Below, piece by piece: positions 1-8,280 of a DNA stretch of 64,000 nt. Each line of letters begins with the position of its first letter. Positions within the stretch are counted from its first letter, which is position 1. The DNA is from Actinernus sp. WN-2022. Its lineage: Eukaryota; Cnidaria; Anthozoa; Actiniaria; Actinernidae. Below the pieces are notes generated by a model. It ran no database searches. It was not told where the DNA came from and worked only from the letters and a program-made list of their open reading frames with translations. Position numbers and translations under genes: made by a program. The stretch is taken from the NCBI GenBank assembly GCA_030867875.1, contig JAOWCC010000809.1, positions 248,001 to 312,000 of the forward strand. Direction: 5' to 3'.

Positions 1-816
1 TCCTTTAGCTTTTTGACATGTTAAATTCTGAATTTCCTTTAATAGAAAGTCAGCAGTCATCCACGGAATAGAAAAGTGCTGATCTTCTAGTAGACGACCG
101 GCCACAAATTGATGAAGTGCATCAGTGCTAAGGTGTTGTTGCGGATTGATTCATCTTGTGAGTGTTCTATCTTCTAACTCTCATAGCTCATGTCTTACTC
201 AGTTATTCTGTATAAGAGCATTTGCAATGGCACGGATATAGGTGCCTTTGACCTGCCCACGTAACAAGGATACCGAAACATCTTCAGTGGGATGAGGTCC
301 TTCTGGACATGTATGTCTTTTACACAGTCTTTCTTCCAAACCACAAGTACCACTGTGACACAGCTTGGTTGTGTCATATTTCAAAGGAGAAATACACAAA
401 ATGCTTAGTATCAACATTTATAATAAAGCTTATATACTTCACTGTCAATATTCCACCAATTGTACCAACAGAACTTTATGCTGCACATTAACTGTAACCT
501 TTACGAATAGTGCAGCATGACAGTTCGTATATAAAAATGACTCAGATGACATTTATGAATTTATTAAAAAATTAACTTCAAATGAAGTTCCCTAAAAAGA
601 GATACATAATACTATAATACTGCCTATTCAAAATCTTAACACGAACCCTCTGGGCAAGGTTGTCCAAAGCTTCATTACCGCTAACCTTGGCTTAGGACTA
701 ATCGGGCTTGAAACAACCTGGCCCAAAGTTAATTTCATTGTTCGTGCATTTAGCAGCTCAACAACAAGAATGTACGGTGAACTGCCATTAAACCAACTTT
801 CAATGAATATGCCCTG
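1..816. other. no gene seen
   Basis: AT-rich sequence with only short frames that overlap one another on both strands. I see no domain, splice-bounded exon or repeat that I can name. Confidence 0.5.
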
Positions 817-1159
817 CTAGGATTCCATAGTATTATGGAGTATTGATATACACTCCTGGATGAAATATTCACAATACTTTGCTTTCTTAGATGGTGGTGC
901 CGATTCAGATGTACTTGTTGTGTCAAATTGTTCACTTTCAGTGTAACCATATATGCTGGAGTCCTTGAGCTTACTCCTCCGCTCTCTCATCCTATTTAAC
1001 ACCATCTCCTTTATGGTATTTTGCCTCAAGCCACACTTTTTGAAGGTATAGCATTTCTCATCATAAATCCTTTTTATGAAGTTTTGTAACCTCTGCACCT
1101 GCCCAATAAAATGTGGCTTCGGTTTCTTCACCGACTGTCCACTCGAATCATCTTTTTTT
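817..1159 (-). CDS. terminal exon of an unrecognised gene
   Basis: An open frame of about 114 residues begins just after a polypyrimidine tract and a TTTCTGCAG acceptor and runs to a stop codon, as a last coding exon would. The protein is rich in basic residues (KKPKPH, RMRERRSKLK) followed by a Ser/Thr-rich patch (DTTSTSESAPPSKKAK) that could be a nuclear localisation signal. I do not recognise the family. It may be host or transposon derived. No upstream exon was securely joined to it, although weak coding-like frames on the same strand occur at 1.3-2.3 kb. Confidence 0.4.
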
Positions 1160-1199
1160 CTGCAGAAAGAAAAAAATGACTTTACTTTAAAATACACTT

Positions 1200-1861
1200 T
1201 GTTTAAATGCTAATTTCTCCCCTTCTCGAGAGATGTTGTCCAGGCACTTTTTGCATAAAGAAGGCCACATGATAATAATCCTTACTAATTAAAAAAAATA
1301 CAGTAGAGTGTAACAGGAAATTTTGCTTTGATTAAATAGGTGCCAAGCACATGCACTCATTTTATATTGTATATGAGCTTGTCTTTGCAGGTCAGCGGTT
1401 GTTTTTTCCTGACGTGTCAGCAGCTGGTTTGCCCTCTGCGTGTTATTAGGAACTTGTTCACCACTTCCTATATATTGAGTATTTATAACAATATGGAAAC
1501 CAATTAAGGTTGTTGACAATGACCTCTTGTAATAAGTTTCACCGCTCCATGCCAAACTGACTTGCGGTCGAAGATTAATTACCAACTCGACAAAGTTAAG
1601 GTATGGCTAAATTCATCTTCAAGTTGGTCATCTGCAAAGGGTCCCATGCGTACATTGAACGCCTCTTCGAAATGTTGGTGCAAGAGAAGATTTCCCCGAA
1701 CTCAGCACTTCATATCGCCAGCTTTCCTCTTTTCCAGATAGGATATCTTGAAGCTGGGAAGTTATTTCACGGATGAATTCTGCAGTGTCATTTTCTGCCA
1801 AGGTTTCTATTTCTGAATTATTCCGTTACCAAACTTCCGCTTCTAGCTGCGATTCACTGGA
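1200..1861 (-). other. decayed coding-like stretch
   Basis: On the minus strand, pieces of plausible protein (for example EFIREITSQLQDILSG near 1770-1720) are interrupted by stops and frame changes. This could be an old pseudogene linked to the exon-like frames on either side, but no product can be named. Confidence 0.2.
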
Positions 1862-2180
1862 GCCTCTGCAGAAGTGGGTGACTGCGGTTCCCTGGTGGAT
1901 GCCCCTGCAGATCTGGTTGGCTGCGGTTTACTGGATGCCCCTGCAGATCTGGTTGACTGTGGTTCACTGAATGCCCCTGCAGATGTGGTTGGCTGTGGTT
2001 TATTGCACATGGTTAGATGTTGTTCACTGTACGCTCCTGTGGATGTGTTTGACTGCGATGTTGTTCACTGTACGCTCCTGTGGATGTGTTTGACTGCGAT
2101 GTTCTGGACGCCCTGCAGATGTGGTTGACTGTGGTGTACTGGACGACCCTGCAGAAGTGGTTGACTGTGGTTTATTGGAC
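1862..2180. repeat. degenerate minisatellite
   Basis: Imperfect tandem copies of a GC-richer unit of about 36-42 bp, built around GCCCCTGCAGAT and GGTTGACTGTGG. On the minus strand the copies read as repeated Pro/Gln/Ser/Thr peptides such as PQSTTSAG, so it may once have been a coding repeat. The units have diverged and two adjacent ones (2031-2062 and 2069-2100) are nearly identical. Confidence 0.7.
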
Positions 2181-2492
2181 GCTGATATGGTTAGCGGGAA
2201 ATACCCGTCCCGTATCGTTTCAGGTTGGAAGCGCTGGTTTGTCTGAAGTGCGCCAGTGTCCATTTAAAGCTGGTTATATTGACCAGGTCTTTCACAATAT
2301 TTAAATGTTCCTGTTCAAAATAATGAAAATATGTTACCATCGTAAATATAAATCGATTATGTGCCAGTGTCGAATGGTAATCATATGATTACTCATAACT
2401 TATGGTAACCCAAGGGTTAGAAGCCTAAACTTCTGATAAAAAAAGCTGTTGCCCGGAATTTTAACCAATATATATGGTATATTATAGGGTTA

Positions 2493-2683
2493 TTAAAATT
2501 TCACCTTTTCGCAAAAAGCACGCTTTAGCCTCTGTACCTCGTTTGTTAGCTGCGCTTGATGAGACTGCTCATATTGGCGATCGTGCTGCCACTGCTCATC
2601 CAGCCAGTAGAAGTTACTGCAACCTGGTACCTTGCATTTTATGACACGTTTAGCACAACTAAACGTGCAGGTGTGCACGAGAT
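2493..2683 (-). CDS. small Cys-containing terminal exon
   Basis: An open frame of about 62 residues follows a TGTGTTTTAG acceptor and ends at TAA. It contains CAKRVIKCKVPGC followed by two His-bearing stretches (QWQHDRQYEQSHQ) and a short helical tail, so a zinc-binding fold is possible. I do not recognise the family. It lies on the same strand as the exon-like frame at 817-1159 but with decayed sequence between them. Confidence 0.35.
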
Positions 2684-2751
2684 CTAAAACACATAAAAAA
2701 TAATACATTGATTAACTAAGGGCGGATAGACATATTTATCATATATTAACT

Positions 2752-2819
2752 CGCCTGCCGGTTAGCTCATTGGTTAAGCTCCGGTCTGTTGAGCGGGAGG
2801 TCACAGGTTCAAACCCCGG

Positions 2820-2858
<39 letters not shown>

Positions 2859-3020
2859 GGTGCCTTTGTGAAGCAAATAGTTAGCCTCCACGTCTTCTCG
2901 GATAGGACGTAAAATCGTAGGTCCACTGACGGAGACAGGCCTAGAAGGGACCTTGAATCCTATATATTGTTTGTACTCCTGAGATCAGGCCCTGATCCGA
3001 ATGTCTCAAATCAGATCAAA
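2752..3020 (+). mobile_element. tRNA-headed SINE
   Basis: The first 75 bp look like a tRNA-derived RNA polymerase III head. An A-box-like TAGCTCATTGGTTAAG is followed 30-odd bases later by a perfect B box, GGTTCAAACCC. The tail contains CTTCTCGGATA.GGACGTAAA.CGTAGGTCC, a block I know from abundant SINEs of stony corals and sea anemones (established knowledge, not searched). It is not a functional tRNA because the acceptor and T stems do not pair well. The 3' limit is approximate. Confidence 0.8.
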
Positions 3021-3344
3021 CTCAAATAATTGCAAAGAATTCTAAAACAAAGCTGACGGGAAATTTGCACGCCCTTAGAAAATTGTGGGTGCAGCTTGCG
3101 CTCTGGTGATAGTTGTTCCAGAAGCTTTGGTCTAAAACCGGAAGTCCTAACTAAATTTTCCAAAACATCTTTGCAGTTCTTGGCATAACAGCATTTTAAG
3201 CCATCTGAGCCTATCTTTTTTTCCCATTTTCACCAACCTAACTCTACAGGGTAACTGCTTTAGCTCCCTTAATAATGAATGTAATCCTATAAACTTGATA
3301 TTGTTTTAAAGCTGGATAGACAGGTTACCTTAACTCACAAACAG
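3021..3344. other. no gene seen
   Basis: Spacer between the SINE and the hairpin at the edge of the viral block. No coding or repeat signal was recognised. Confidence 0.5.
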
Positions 3345-3519
3345 AGTAGTATTAAAAGTGGGGGTTCTGGCACAGCACGGATGAAAAATCATCGCCCCTC
3401 ATACTTCTAACCCACTCACCCTCGGCGCACCAGAACACCAAGGGTGAGTGGGTTAGAAGTTTGAGGGGCGATGATTTTTCATCCGTGCTGCGACTAGAAC
3501 CCCCACTTTTAATACTACT
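3345..3519. repeat. long hairpin with 81-bp arms
   Basis: The left arm (about 3345-3425) and right arm (about 3439-3519) are near-perfect inverted copies separated by only about 13 bp. The outer ends are AGTAGTATTAAAAGTGGGGG and its complement. The main mismatch lies around GGCACAGCAC versus GTCGCAGCAC. It sits 24 bp from the stop codon of the last viral gene, and nothing viral lies beyond it. It may be a terminal hairpin of the viral genome, a foldback mobile element, or a transcription terminator; the sequence alone does not decide. Confidence 0.85.
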
Positions 3520-3543
3520 ATATACACAATTTAACCCGGAATT

Positions 3544-4467
3544 TTACCGCGATAGACCGTGTTCTTTATAAATGGACTCGAAATAAGAACCATAAGCAAA
3601 TAACTTCTCGAGAAAACGAGAGATCGAGGTCTTATGTGCACCACATCGTTTTATAACGTCATTGAGAGACATATCTGATCCCGAACGTCGTAGCACCTCG
3701 TAGCTTACTCCAATGACTTTAGTTCGAAGTAAGGAACTGACGCCTATGTTCTTTTCTATTGCTATATTAACGATCTCATGGACTAATCGTTGCATATTTT
3801 CGAGTACTCCTCCAGGATCGAGTTTAGCAAAGGTCGTTACGATGTGGGGAGTTATACTATCGGCATTCACATCTATATCTATCTTACCATCAGCATGTAA
3901 TGATCGTAGGAACCCATCACCACGATGGATGCGTTTATTACTTAGTTGCACGAAATTAGCGACCTCACCCATAGAGCGAACGAACCCGCATTGTATACAC
4001 GCGTGGTAAAGTAACGCAGCCAGTATAGTTCTCTTAACGAGACCACGTATGATACGATCTTTCTTCGCTTGGATGAATGCATCGGCTACGATTTCTAATA
4101 CGTTCATAGGAAACGATAGGTTATGATTACGCTCATAAGCAACGTTATACGATTGTAGTTCTCGCATAATCGTCTGCCGTTGTGATTCTTGGTTATACCA
4201 CTTCATCGGATTCGTACGGTCTAGGTCATGTTGATACTGAAAGCTATCCGGACCTACTATACACAACCTAGTAGTAGTAACATTGATCGCCTTTTCACAC
4301 ACTTCAGTCTCGGAAACGAACCCACATGTAGGGCAAATTAATTCCGTTCCTTCCATCTGCATCAAACAGAGACACTCGGAACATGTTTCCGCAGAGTTAA
4401 GACGAAGAGGGTTGATATGTAGACTTGCACAAACTTCGGGACCAAGCAACCTAAGAAGGTCATCCAT
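3544..4467 (-). CDS. TFIIB/VLTF3-like viral transcription factor
   Basis: This 307-residue intact frame has the layout of a TFIIB-type factor. An N-terminal zinc ribbon (Cys29-x2-Cys32 and Cys45-x2-Cys48, then Gly49) is followed by two cyclin-like helical repeats, at about residues 120-200 (TILAALLYHACIQCG, then RSMGEVANF) and 215-300 (RTKVIGVSYEVLRRSG, then SLNDVIKRCGAHKTSISRFL). Poxvirus and other nucleocytoplasmic large DNA virus late factors of the VLTF3 family share this plan, so it probably recruits RNA polymerase to viral promoters. It is the leftmost gene of the block, reads outward, and ends just before the hairpin. The start was chosen at the only early Met, below an AT-rich promoter. 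A cellular TFIIB relative is the alternative, but its neighbours argue for a virus. Confidence 0.75.
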   Translation of the reverse strand: MDDLLRLLGPEVCASLHINPLRLNSAETCSECLCLMQMEGTELICPTCGFVSETEVCEKAINVTTTRLCIVGPDSFQYQHDLDRTNPMKWYNQESQRQTIMRELQSYNVAYERNHNLSFPMNVLEIVADAFIQAKKDRIIRGLVKRTILAALLYHACIQCGFVRSMGEVANFVQLSNKRIHRGDGFLRSLHADGKIDIDVNADSITPHIVTTFAKLDPGGVLENMQRLVHEIVNIAIEKNIGVSSLLRTKVIGVSYEVLRRSGSDMSLNDVIKRCGAHKTSISRFLEKLFAYGSYFESIYKEHGLSR

Positions 4468-4510
4468 ACTAGTAGTGTATATAGTACGTCTATCTATAGT
4501 TTAATTGGTA
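4468..4510 (-). promoter_or_regulatory. putative viral promoter, early-type
   Basis: Reading toward the TFIIB-like start, the sequence carries CGTACTATATACACTAC a few bases before the ATG. It resembles the elements upstream of the two zinc-ribbon genes (TACTA followed by a TATATCAC-like run). Function is inferred from position and recurrence. Confidence 0.45.
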
Positions 4511-4584
4511 GTGGAAAAAAAGAAGAATGACCCTTTTTTTTATTTTTTTGTTTCTTCTTTCTTTTTTTTATTTCTTTTTATTTT

Positions 4585-4983
4585 TTATTGCTCGGACTCT
4601 TCTGATGAGCTCTCTATATCTTTAGGAATCTCGCAGTCTTCCAATTTCGCTGTCGATTCATCTACATCATCTCTAGGAATCTCGCAGTCCTCCAATTTCT
4701 CCACCAACTTCTCCACCAACTCATCAACATCATCTCTAGGAATCCGGTCCTCACGGCGTTTTACCTCAAGGCGTTTACTGTGCTCTGATCTACCACATTT
4801 CGTGCAAAGTCTGTTACTAGTACGACAACCACGAGCGCATTTCGAACATGGGACGAATAAGACGGATCCTTTTCGTATCTGGAAATTATGTTGAGAACAG
4901 TACTCCGATGTCTTAGAACGTTTCCTTGCACAACTAATTTCCTTACCACGCAGCAACCAAATACAAGTTGCGATCTCAGTCAT
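4585..4983 (-). CDS. zinc-ribbon protein A with acidic repeats
   Basis: This 132-residue intact frame is a paralogue of the next gene: about 75 N-terminal residues align, both beginning M(T/A)E.x.TCIWLLRGK. Putative metal ligands are Cys7, Cys18, Cys29/His32 (SEYCSQH), Cys46-x2-Cys49, Cys53, and Cys60-x2-Cys63. The C-terminal half is acidic, with an imperfect repeat of LEDCEIPRDDVDE, and ends in a Ser/Glu run. This suggests a small nucleic-acid-binding or transcription-associated factor. It sits next to the TFIIB-like gene in the same direction, with a similar upstream motif. I cannot assign a named family. Confidence 0.6.
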   Translation of the reverse strand: MTEIATCIWLLRGKEISCARKRSKTSEYCSQHNFQIRKGSVLFVPCSKCARGCRTSNRLCTKCGRSEHSKRLEVKRREDRIPRDDVDELVEKLVEKLEDCEIPRDDVDESTAKLEDCEIPKDIESSSEESEQ

Positions 4984-5020
4984 AGTGATATATGCTTAGT
5001 ACTAGCTTATCTCTAAGTGC
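4984..5020 (-). promoter_or_regulatory. putative viral promoter, early-type
   Basis: Upstream of zinc-ribbon gene A, in gene direction, lies CTAGTACTAAGCATATATCAC followed within 2-3 bases by the ATG. Gene B has the matching CTAGGTTATATCAC arrangement. The shared elements are TAGTACTA and TATATCAC. Confidence 0.5.
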
Positions 5021-5054
5021 TGTTCTAATTTTAACTTAACCCTCAACCATACTA

Positions 5055-5384
5055 CTATTGAGGACCACACGATATACCATCTCTAAGAATCATAGGGTGG
5101 TCCTTAAATTCTACCAATACACTTGAGAAGCGATCCTTAGTCTTACACACTGAATCCTGGTGTTTCTCCACACGTCTACAGCATTCTGATTTACCACACC
5201 TCGCGCGAAGTCTGTAACTAGCACGATAACCGCAACCACACTTCAAACATGGGAAGAATAAGGCGACTCCTTTTAGTAACTGTTCATTATGACGAGAGCA
5301 GTATTCCGATGTTTTAGAACGCCTCCTCAGGCATTTCGTGTCCTTACCACGTAGCAACCAAATACAAGTTATCATCTCAGCCAT
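5055..5384 (-). CDS. zinc-ribbon protein B (paralogue)
   Basis: This 109-residue intact frame is a tandem paralogue of the gene at 4585-4983. Cys7, Cys18, Cys29/His32 (SEYCSRH), Cys46-x2-Cys49 and Cys63 are kept, but the position equivalent to Cys60 is Arg, so one CxxC pair is lost. The C-terminal part is unrelated to the acidic tail of protein A. The pair suggests duplication followed by divergence of one metal site. It is probably a nucleic-acid-binding accessory factor; the family is unknown to me. Confidence 0.6.
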   Translation of the reverse strand: MAEMITCIWLLRGKDTKCLRRRSKTSEYCSRHNEQLLKGVALFFPCLKCGCGYRASYRLRARCGKSECCRRVEKHQDSVCKTKDRFSSVLVEFKDHPMILRDGISCGPQ

Positions 5385-5425
5385 CGCGTGATATAACCTA
5401 GTACTATCTCGTTTCTAATTAGGGT
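5385..5425 (-). promoter_or_regulatory. putative viral promoter, early-type
   Basis: In gene direction the sequence runs GATAGTACTAGG then TTATATCACGCG and the start codon. It matches the element upstream of zinc-ribbon gene A in both order and spacing. Confidence 0.5.
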
Positions 5426-5468
5426 TCAAATCGTTTCGTGAAGTTAAAACGAAATCCAATATCTATTC

Positions 5469-6083
5469 TTACCCTACTAGACTTCCAAGTTTTGCCCTCA
5501 CCTCCTTTCGGATCTCGGATCGAAGTTCTTTTACGTTTTTTGACCCTCTTTCTTTCTTATTTCTTTGTCGTATCTCAAGCTTAAGCGATTCGTATTTCGA
5601 TTTCTCTCCAATTATACTTATGAACTCAGATTCTGAAATATTACCATCAGCTAGTGCCTTCGAGACTTTAGCTTCCACGGAATTAGCCTTAGCTTTTGCT
5701 AACATAACAGTATTTTCATGCTTTGAGACGTGAACGCCAAGTTTCTTACTAGCGACTGCCATCAAAGACGAAATGACAGCACAAATAAATCCAATTCCTC
5801 CTAGAGAAATACCCACAGGTATTCCAACTCCTGTAAATGATAGACCTAGCGCCGTAGCAGATAAGGCACCACTCAAGCTACCTGTGGCGACGGAAACTCC
5901 GTGAACGATACCACGCGTTCGGGCATATTTTTTACGAACTACTTCGTAGTGCTTTGCCTGCTGTTCAAGTTCGGTAAGCGTATCGCATACTTTCTGCAGT
6001 CTAAAACTCGATCCATTGTCGTTAAGTTTTGGATAGATATCTGGTGCTGTTGGAAACGGTTGAATCGAATCGCCGTTCATCAT
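5469..6083 (-). CDS. two-segment glycine-rich membrane protein
   Basis: An intact 204-residue frame with a proline-rich N-terminus (QPFPTAPDIYPKL), a short helix, and two adjacent hydrophobic Gly/Ser/Ala-rich segments at about residues 58-82 and 84-111, then a long charged, helix-prone tail ending in a Lys/Arg-rich region. The hairpin-like pair of small-residue membrane segments suggests a virion membrane or membrane-active protein. It is codirectional with the penton-like gene, 11 bp away. I recall similar uncharacterised proteins in cnidarian genomes, but no function is established. Either of two adjacent Met codons could be the start. Confidence 0.6.
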   Translation of the reverse strand: MMNGDSIQPFPTAPDIYPKLNDNGSSFRLQKVCDTLTELEQQAKHYEVVRKKYARTRGIVHGVSVATGSLSGALSATALGLSFTGVGIPVGISLGGIGFICAVISSLMAVASKKLGVHVSKHENTVMLAKAKANSVEAKVSKALADGNISESEFISIIGEKSKYESLKLEIRQRNKKERGSKNVKELRSEIRKEVRAKLGSLVG

Positions 6084-6094
6084 ATATTATACAC

Positions 6095-6784
6095 TTAAGC
6101 AATACCTAGCTTCAATACGTAGTGTAGAGGATGTTTGTGAAAGTCAATCACAAGCCCCTTCCTCGTACGTATGAATAAACGAATGCTATTCGAAGATCGT
6201 GCATCTATTTCTATGGGGTTCAGTATTGAGTACGTGACTCGTTGGAATCTATTACCACGAACCTGGATACATGCGAGAACTTGCGAGGGGTTAGCCTCGG
6301 TTTCTTTTTTCATAACATTGAGGGAGTTGTGGGGATCCACCTGATCGCAGCAGATATACATCTCTTGGTGGGTTTTCACGTTATAGGAGTGTGTACTTGG
6401 TTGGAACCCAACTCGATTCACATCAGATATTTCCCTACAAATCCTCAAAAGTTTGCATAGCGAGTCAGACATTTGGAACCTCTTCAGGATCTCCAGCGAT
6501 TTCTCCCCCCGTTCGGGTCTTTCAACGAACTTTAAGGCGATATTATCGATCGCAGGCTTGAAGAACCTTATCACCTCACTAAGATCGTAATTTCCAATAG
6601 ATATACGGTATTTTTGAGATCGCGTACCATCATCTGACCACCAGCTAAAGACACCCTCGGTCTTCAAATTGTACCGGCTGTTTGGAATAGTAACCTCGAG
6701 GAGGGCTATACTCTGTATCTTCATAGGCTCTGGAAGGTAGACAGTATGATCAGCTGATGTGGTCGTGACATTTAAGAGAACCAT
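6095..6784 (-). CDS. penton/minor capsid-like protein
   Basis: A frame of 229 residues when started at the Met (6784) that lies next to the divergent promoter; an upstream in-frame Met at 6916 would run through that promoter and overlap the opposite gene. The sequence is predicted to be beta-rich, with no transmembrane segment. Its size, intactness and position beside jelly-roll capsid and ATPase genes fit the single-jelly-roll penton or minor capsid protein of polinton-like viruses. This is inference from context and composition, since I see no diagnostic motif. It shares a bidirectional promoter with the small + strand frame at 6828. Confidence 0.5.
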   Translation of the reverse strand: MVLLNVTTTSADHTVYLPEPMKIQSIALLEVTIPNSRYNLKTEGVFSWWSDDGTRSQKYRISIGNYDLSEVIRFFKPAIDNIALKFVERPERGEKSLEILKRFQMSDSLCKLLRICREISDVNRVGFQPSTHSYNVKTHQEMYICCDQVDPHNSLNVMKKETEANPSQVLACIQVRGNRFQRVTYSILNPIEIDARSSNSIRLFIRTRKGLVIDFHKHPLHYVLKLGIA

Positions 6785-6827
6785 CTTATATATTGAAGGT
6801 ATAACTATATGTACGTATAGCTTCAAT
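6785..6827. promoter_or_regulatory. bidirectional viral promoter (copy 1)
   Basis: These 43 bp separate two divergent start codons. They contain TATTGAAGG-TATAACTATATG-TACGTATAG-CTTCAAT, a rough dyad with TTGAA on one side and TTCAA on the other enclosing TATA elements facing both ways. The same arrangement recurs at 8281-8314 in front of the capsid gene. Confidence 0.7.
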
Positions 6828-6944
6828 ATGATAGATGCGTGGAAGCAGTTCAAGTATCTATTTCCTAATGCCGTACTTAGTTGGTTCGAATCTACTTCTA
6901 ACAATGTCAATTTCAATGATCGTGGAATGTCTCAAGCAATCTAG
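6828..6944 (+). CDS. very short viral frame
   Basis: The ATG follows directly on TTCAAT of the divergent promoter, exactly as the capsid gene does at 8315, so translation from here is plausible. The frame encodes only 38 residues (begins MIDAWKQFKYLFPN) and ends at TAG. It may be a truncated gene whose remainder continues in another frame toward 7186, or a genuine microprotein. Confidence 0.4.
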   Translation: MIDAWKQFKYLFPNAVLSWFESTSNNVNFNDRGMSQAI

Positions 6945-7003
6945 TATAATATCTTGGAAAGAAAGACGGTTATAAGAATCCCACCCCTAGAGCTACGAAA
7001 GAT

Positions 7004-7186
7004 ATGGTATTAGGTACTAACGATATCAATACGGAAGTCAAAGAAAAGAATCGTCTGCCTCCCATGGAAGGACCGCCTGATAAGAAACTAGTATCACCAC
7101 GCAAGAAACGAGTTCCACAACATGAGATCAATCTCACAGTGACATCTATTGCCGCAGCTGTAATCGCATGGACGTTGTTTCGTTAA
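7004..7186 (+). CDS. small C-terminal-anchor protein
   Basis: 60 residues from the first Met: a charged, Pro/Lys-rich body (PPMEGPPDKKLVSPRKKRVP) followed by one hydrophobic segment (LTVTSIAAAVIAWTLF) at the very C-terminus, as in a tail-anchored membrane protein. The same frame is open about 60 bases upstream without another ATG, so it could be the distal part of the gene that starts at 6828. Its stop codon overlaps the opposing stop of the 365-residue protein inside a shared TTAA. Confidence 0.45.
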   Translation: MVLGTNDINTEVKEKNRLPPMEGPPDKKLVSPRKKRVPQHEINLTVTSIAAAVIAWTLFR

Positions 7187-8280
7187 CGTCGTTTATATTG
7201 CTCTATTACGAAGACCACTGCTGCTACGATTAACAACCAAATATTATTTGCTAAGACTCCAACAACATCAGCAGCCATACTGAATATGAAACTCGCAATC
7301 GATCCAATCATCTTAGGTAAGATCTCCTCAAACTTCTTCCCTACTGCTTTTAATGTCTTAGCAGTTGCTTTAGCGGTTGCTTTGAAAGTATCTCCCACCC
7401 CCGGTACTATCGTGGAAACTGCCTTCGTTAGATTAGAAACTATTACACCGATCACCGTACCTACCGCAGCTACCACACTAATTATACTAACTCCATACTT
7501 CTTGAAGATAGATCTTATACGATCCCTAAGGGGCATACGTTCTGTTATGACTTCTTCTATTTGTCCTAGGACTTCCTTTTCCTCCCGAGCGGTTTTTATT
7601 TTATTACTAGCATCTTCTTTCTGAGATTCAGTAGATGTAGGGTCTTTGAGTATTTCTTCGTTTTGCTCGATCCTCTCATTCACTTGGTCTTCAGCTGTTA
7701 TGACTTCTTCTACCGATTCTTCTAATGTAGGTCCTAGAACTCTTTTGAGACCTTCTCCCATCCACCTCTTATATAACTCACCCTTCTTAGTGATCAAAGG
7801 GATAGGGTTTTTTTTACTTCCATACTCGCGGATAGCTATTCTACCATCCTTCATGGTTGCTATCTCAAGCGTGCCTCGAATTCCTACGTCGTGGTATTGT
7901 TCCCAGACAGCCTCAAATAGCATTTGTTTTGCGTTATCTGATAAGCCTTGTTTGAAGATTGCCCCTCTATTGATAAAGTTAGGAGCTTTCTCATTTTCCA
8001 CTTTTTCCAGGATTCTTTGATATCTAGAAACGTTCGAGTCTTCCGAGACACCGATCGAATCGAGGTAATCGTTCGTAGAAAATGAGGTTTCCTGATTCTT
8101 TGGTCGAGCACCTTCTTTAGTATAGTCGCGTCGAGTTTTCATTTGGATCACTCCGCCTGATGCAGTAGCGTCATCTGGAAATGTCGCATTCCACTCCTCC
8201 ATATTGATAGCATCCTCATCCTTATAGTCTTCACCTCTTTCAGCTCCACCAAGTCTTTCCTCTGTGGTATCAACGTCCAT
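7183..8280 (-). CDS. multi-membrane-segment viral structural protein
   Basis: 365 residues from the Met at 8280; an in-frame Met at 8418 would place the start inside the capsid gene and across the promoter. The N-terminal two-thirds is acidic and soluble with a predicted coiled coil (about 200-245). The C-terminal third has a hydrophobic segment at 264-284 (after RSIFKKYG), an amphipathic Ala/Lys region, and two more hydrophobic segments at about 324-345 and 347-359, ending in basic QYKRR. I recall many cnidarian hypothetical proteins with this C-terminal pattern. It is probably a virion membrane or internal protein, divergently paired with the major capsid gene. The function is inferred. Confidence 0.6.
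   Translation of the reverse strand: MDVDTTEERLGGAERGEDYKDEDAINMEEWNATFPDDATASGGVIQMKTRRDYTKEGARPKNQETSFSTNDYLDSIGVSEDSNVSRYQRILEKVENEKAPNFINRGAIFKQGLSDNAKQMLFEAVWEQYHDVGIRGTLEIATMKDGRIAIREYGSKKNPIPLITKKGELYKRWMGEGLKRVLGPTLEESVEEVITAEDQVNERIEQNEEILKDPTSTESQKEDASNKIKTAREEKEVLGQIEEVITERMPLRDRIRSIFKKYGVSIISVVAAVGTVIGVIVSNLTKAVSTIVPGVGDTFKATAKATAKTLKAVGKKFEEILPKMIGSIASFIFSMAADVVGVLANNIWLLIVAAVVFVIEQYKRR

Noticed and set aside
2752..2826. functional tRNA gene
   Set aside because: A and B boxes are present but stems pair poorly and a SINE tail follows, so it is a tRNA-derived SINE head.
4505..4894. + strand frame opposite zinc-ribbon gene A
   Set aside because: Ser/Phe-rich antisense shadow; the - strand frame has conserved Cys spacing and a paralogue.
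6785..6916. upstream start for the penton-like gene
   Set aside because: The extra 44 residues translate the promoter and antisense of the neighbouring frame.
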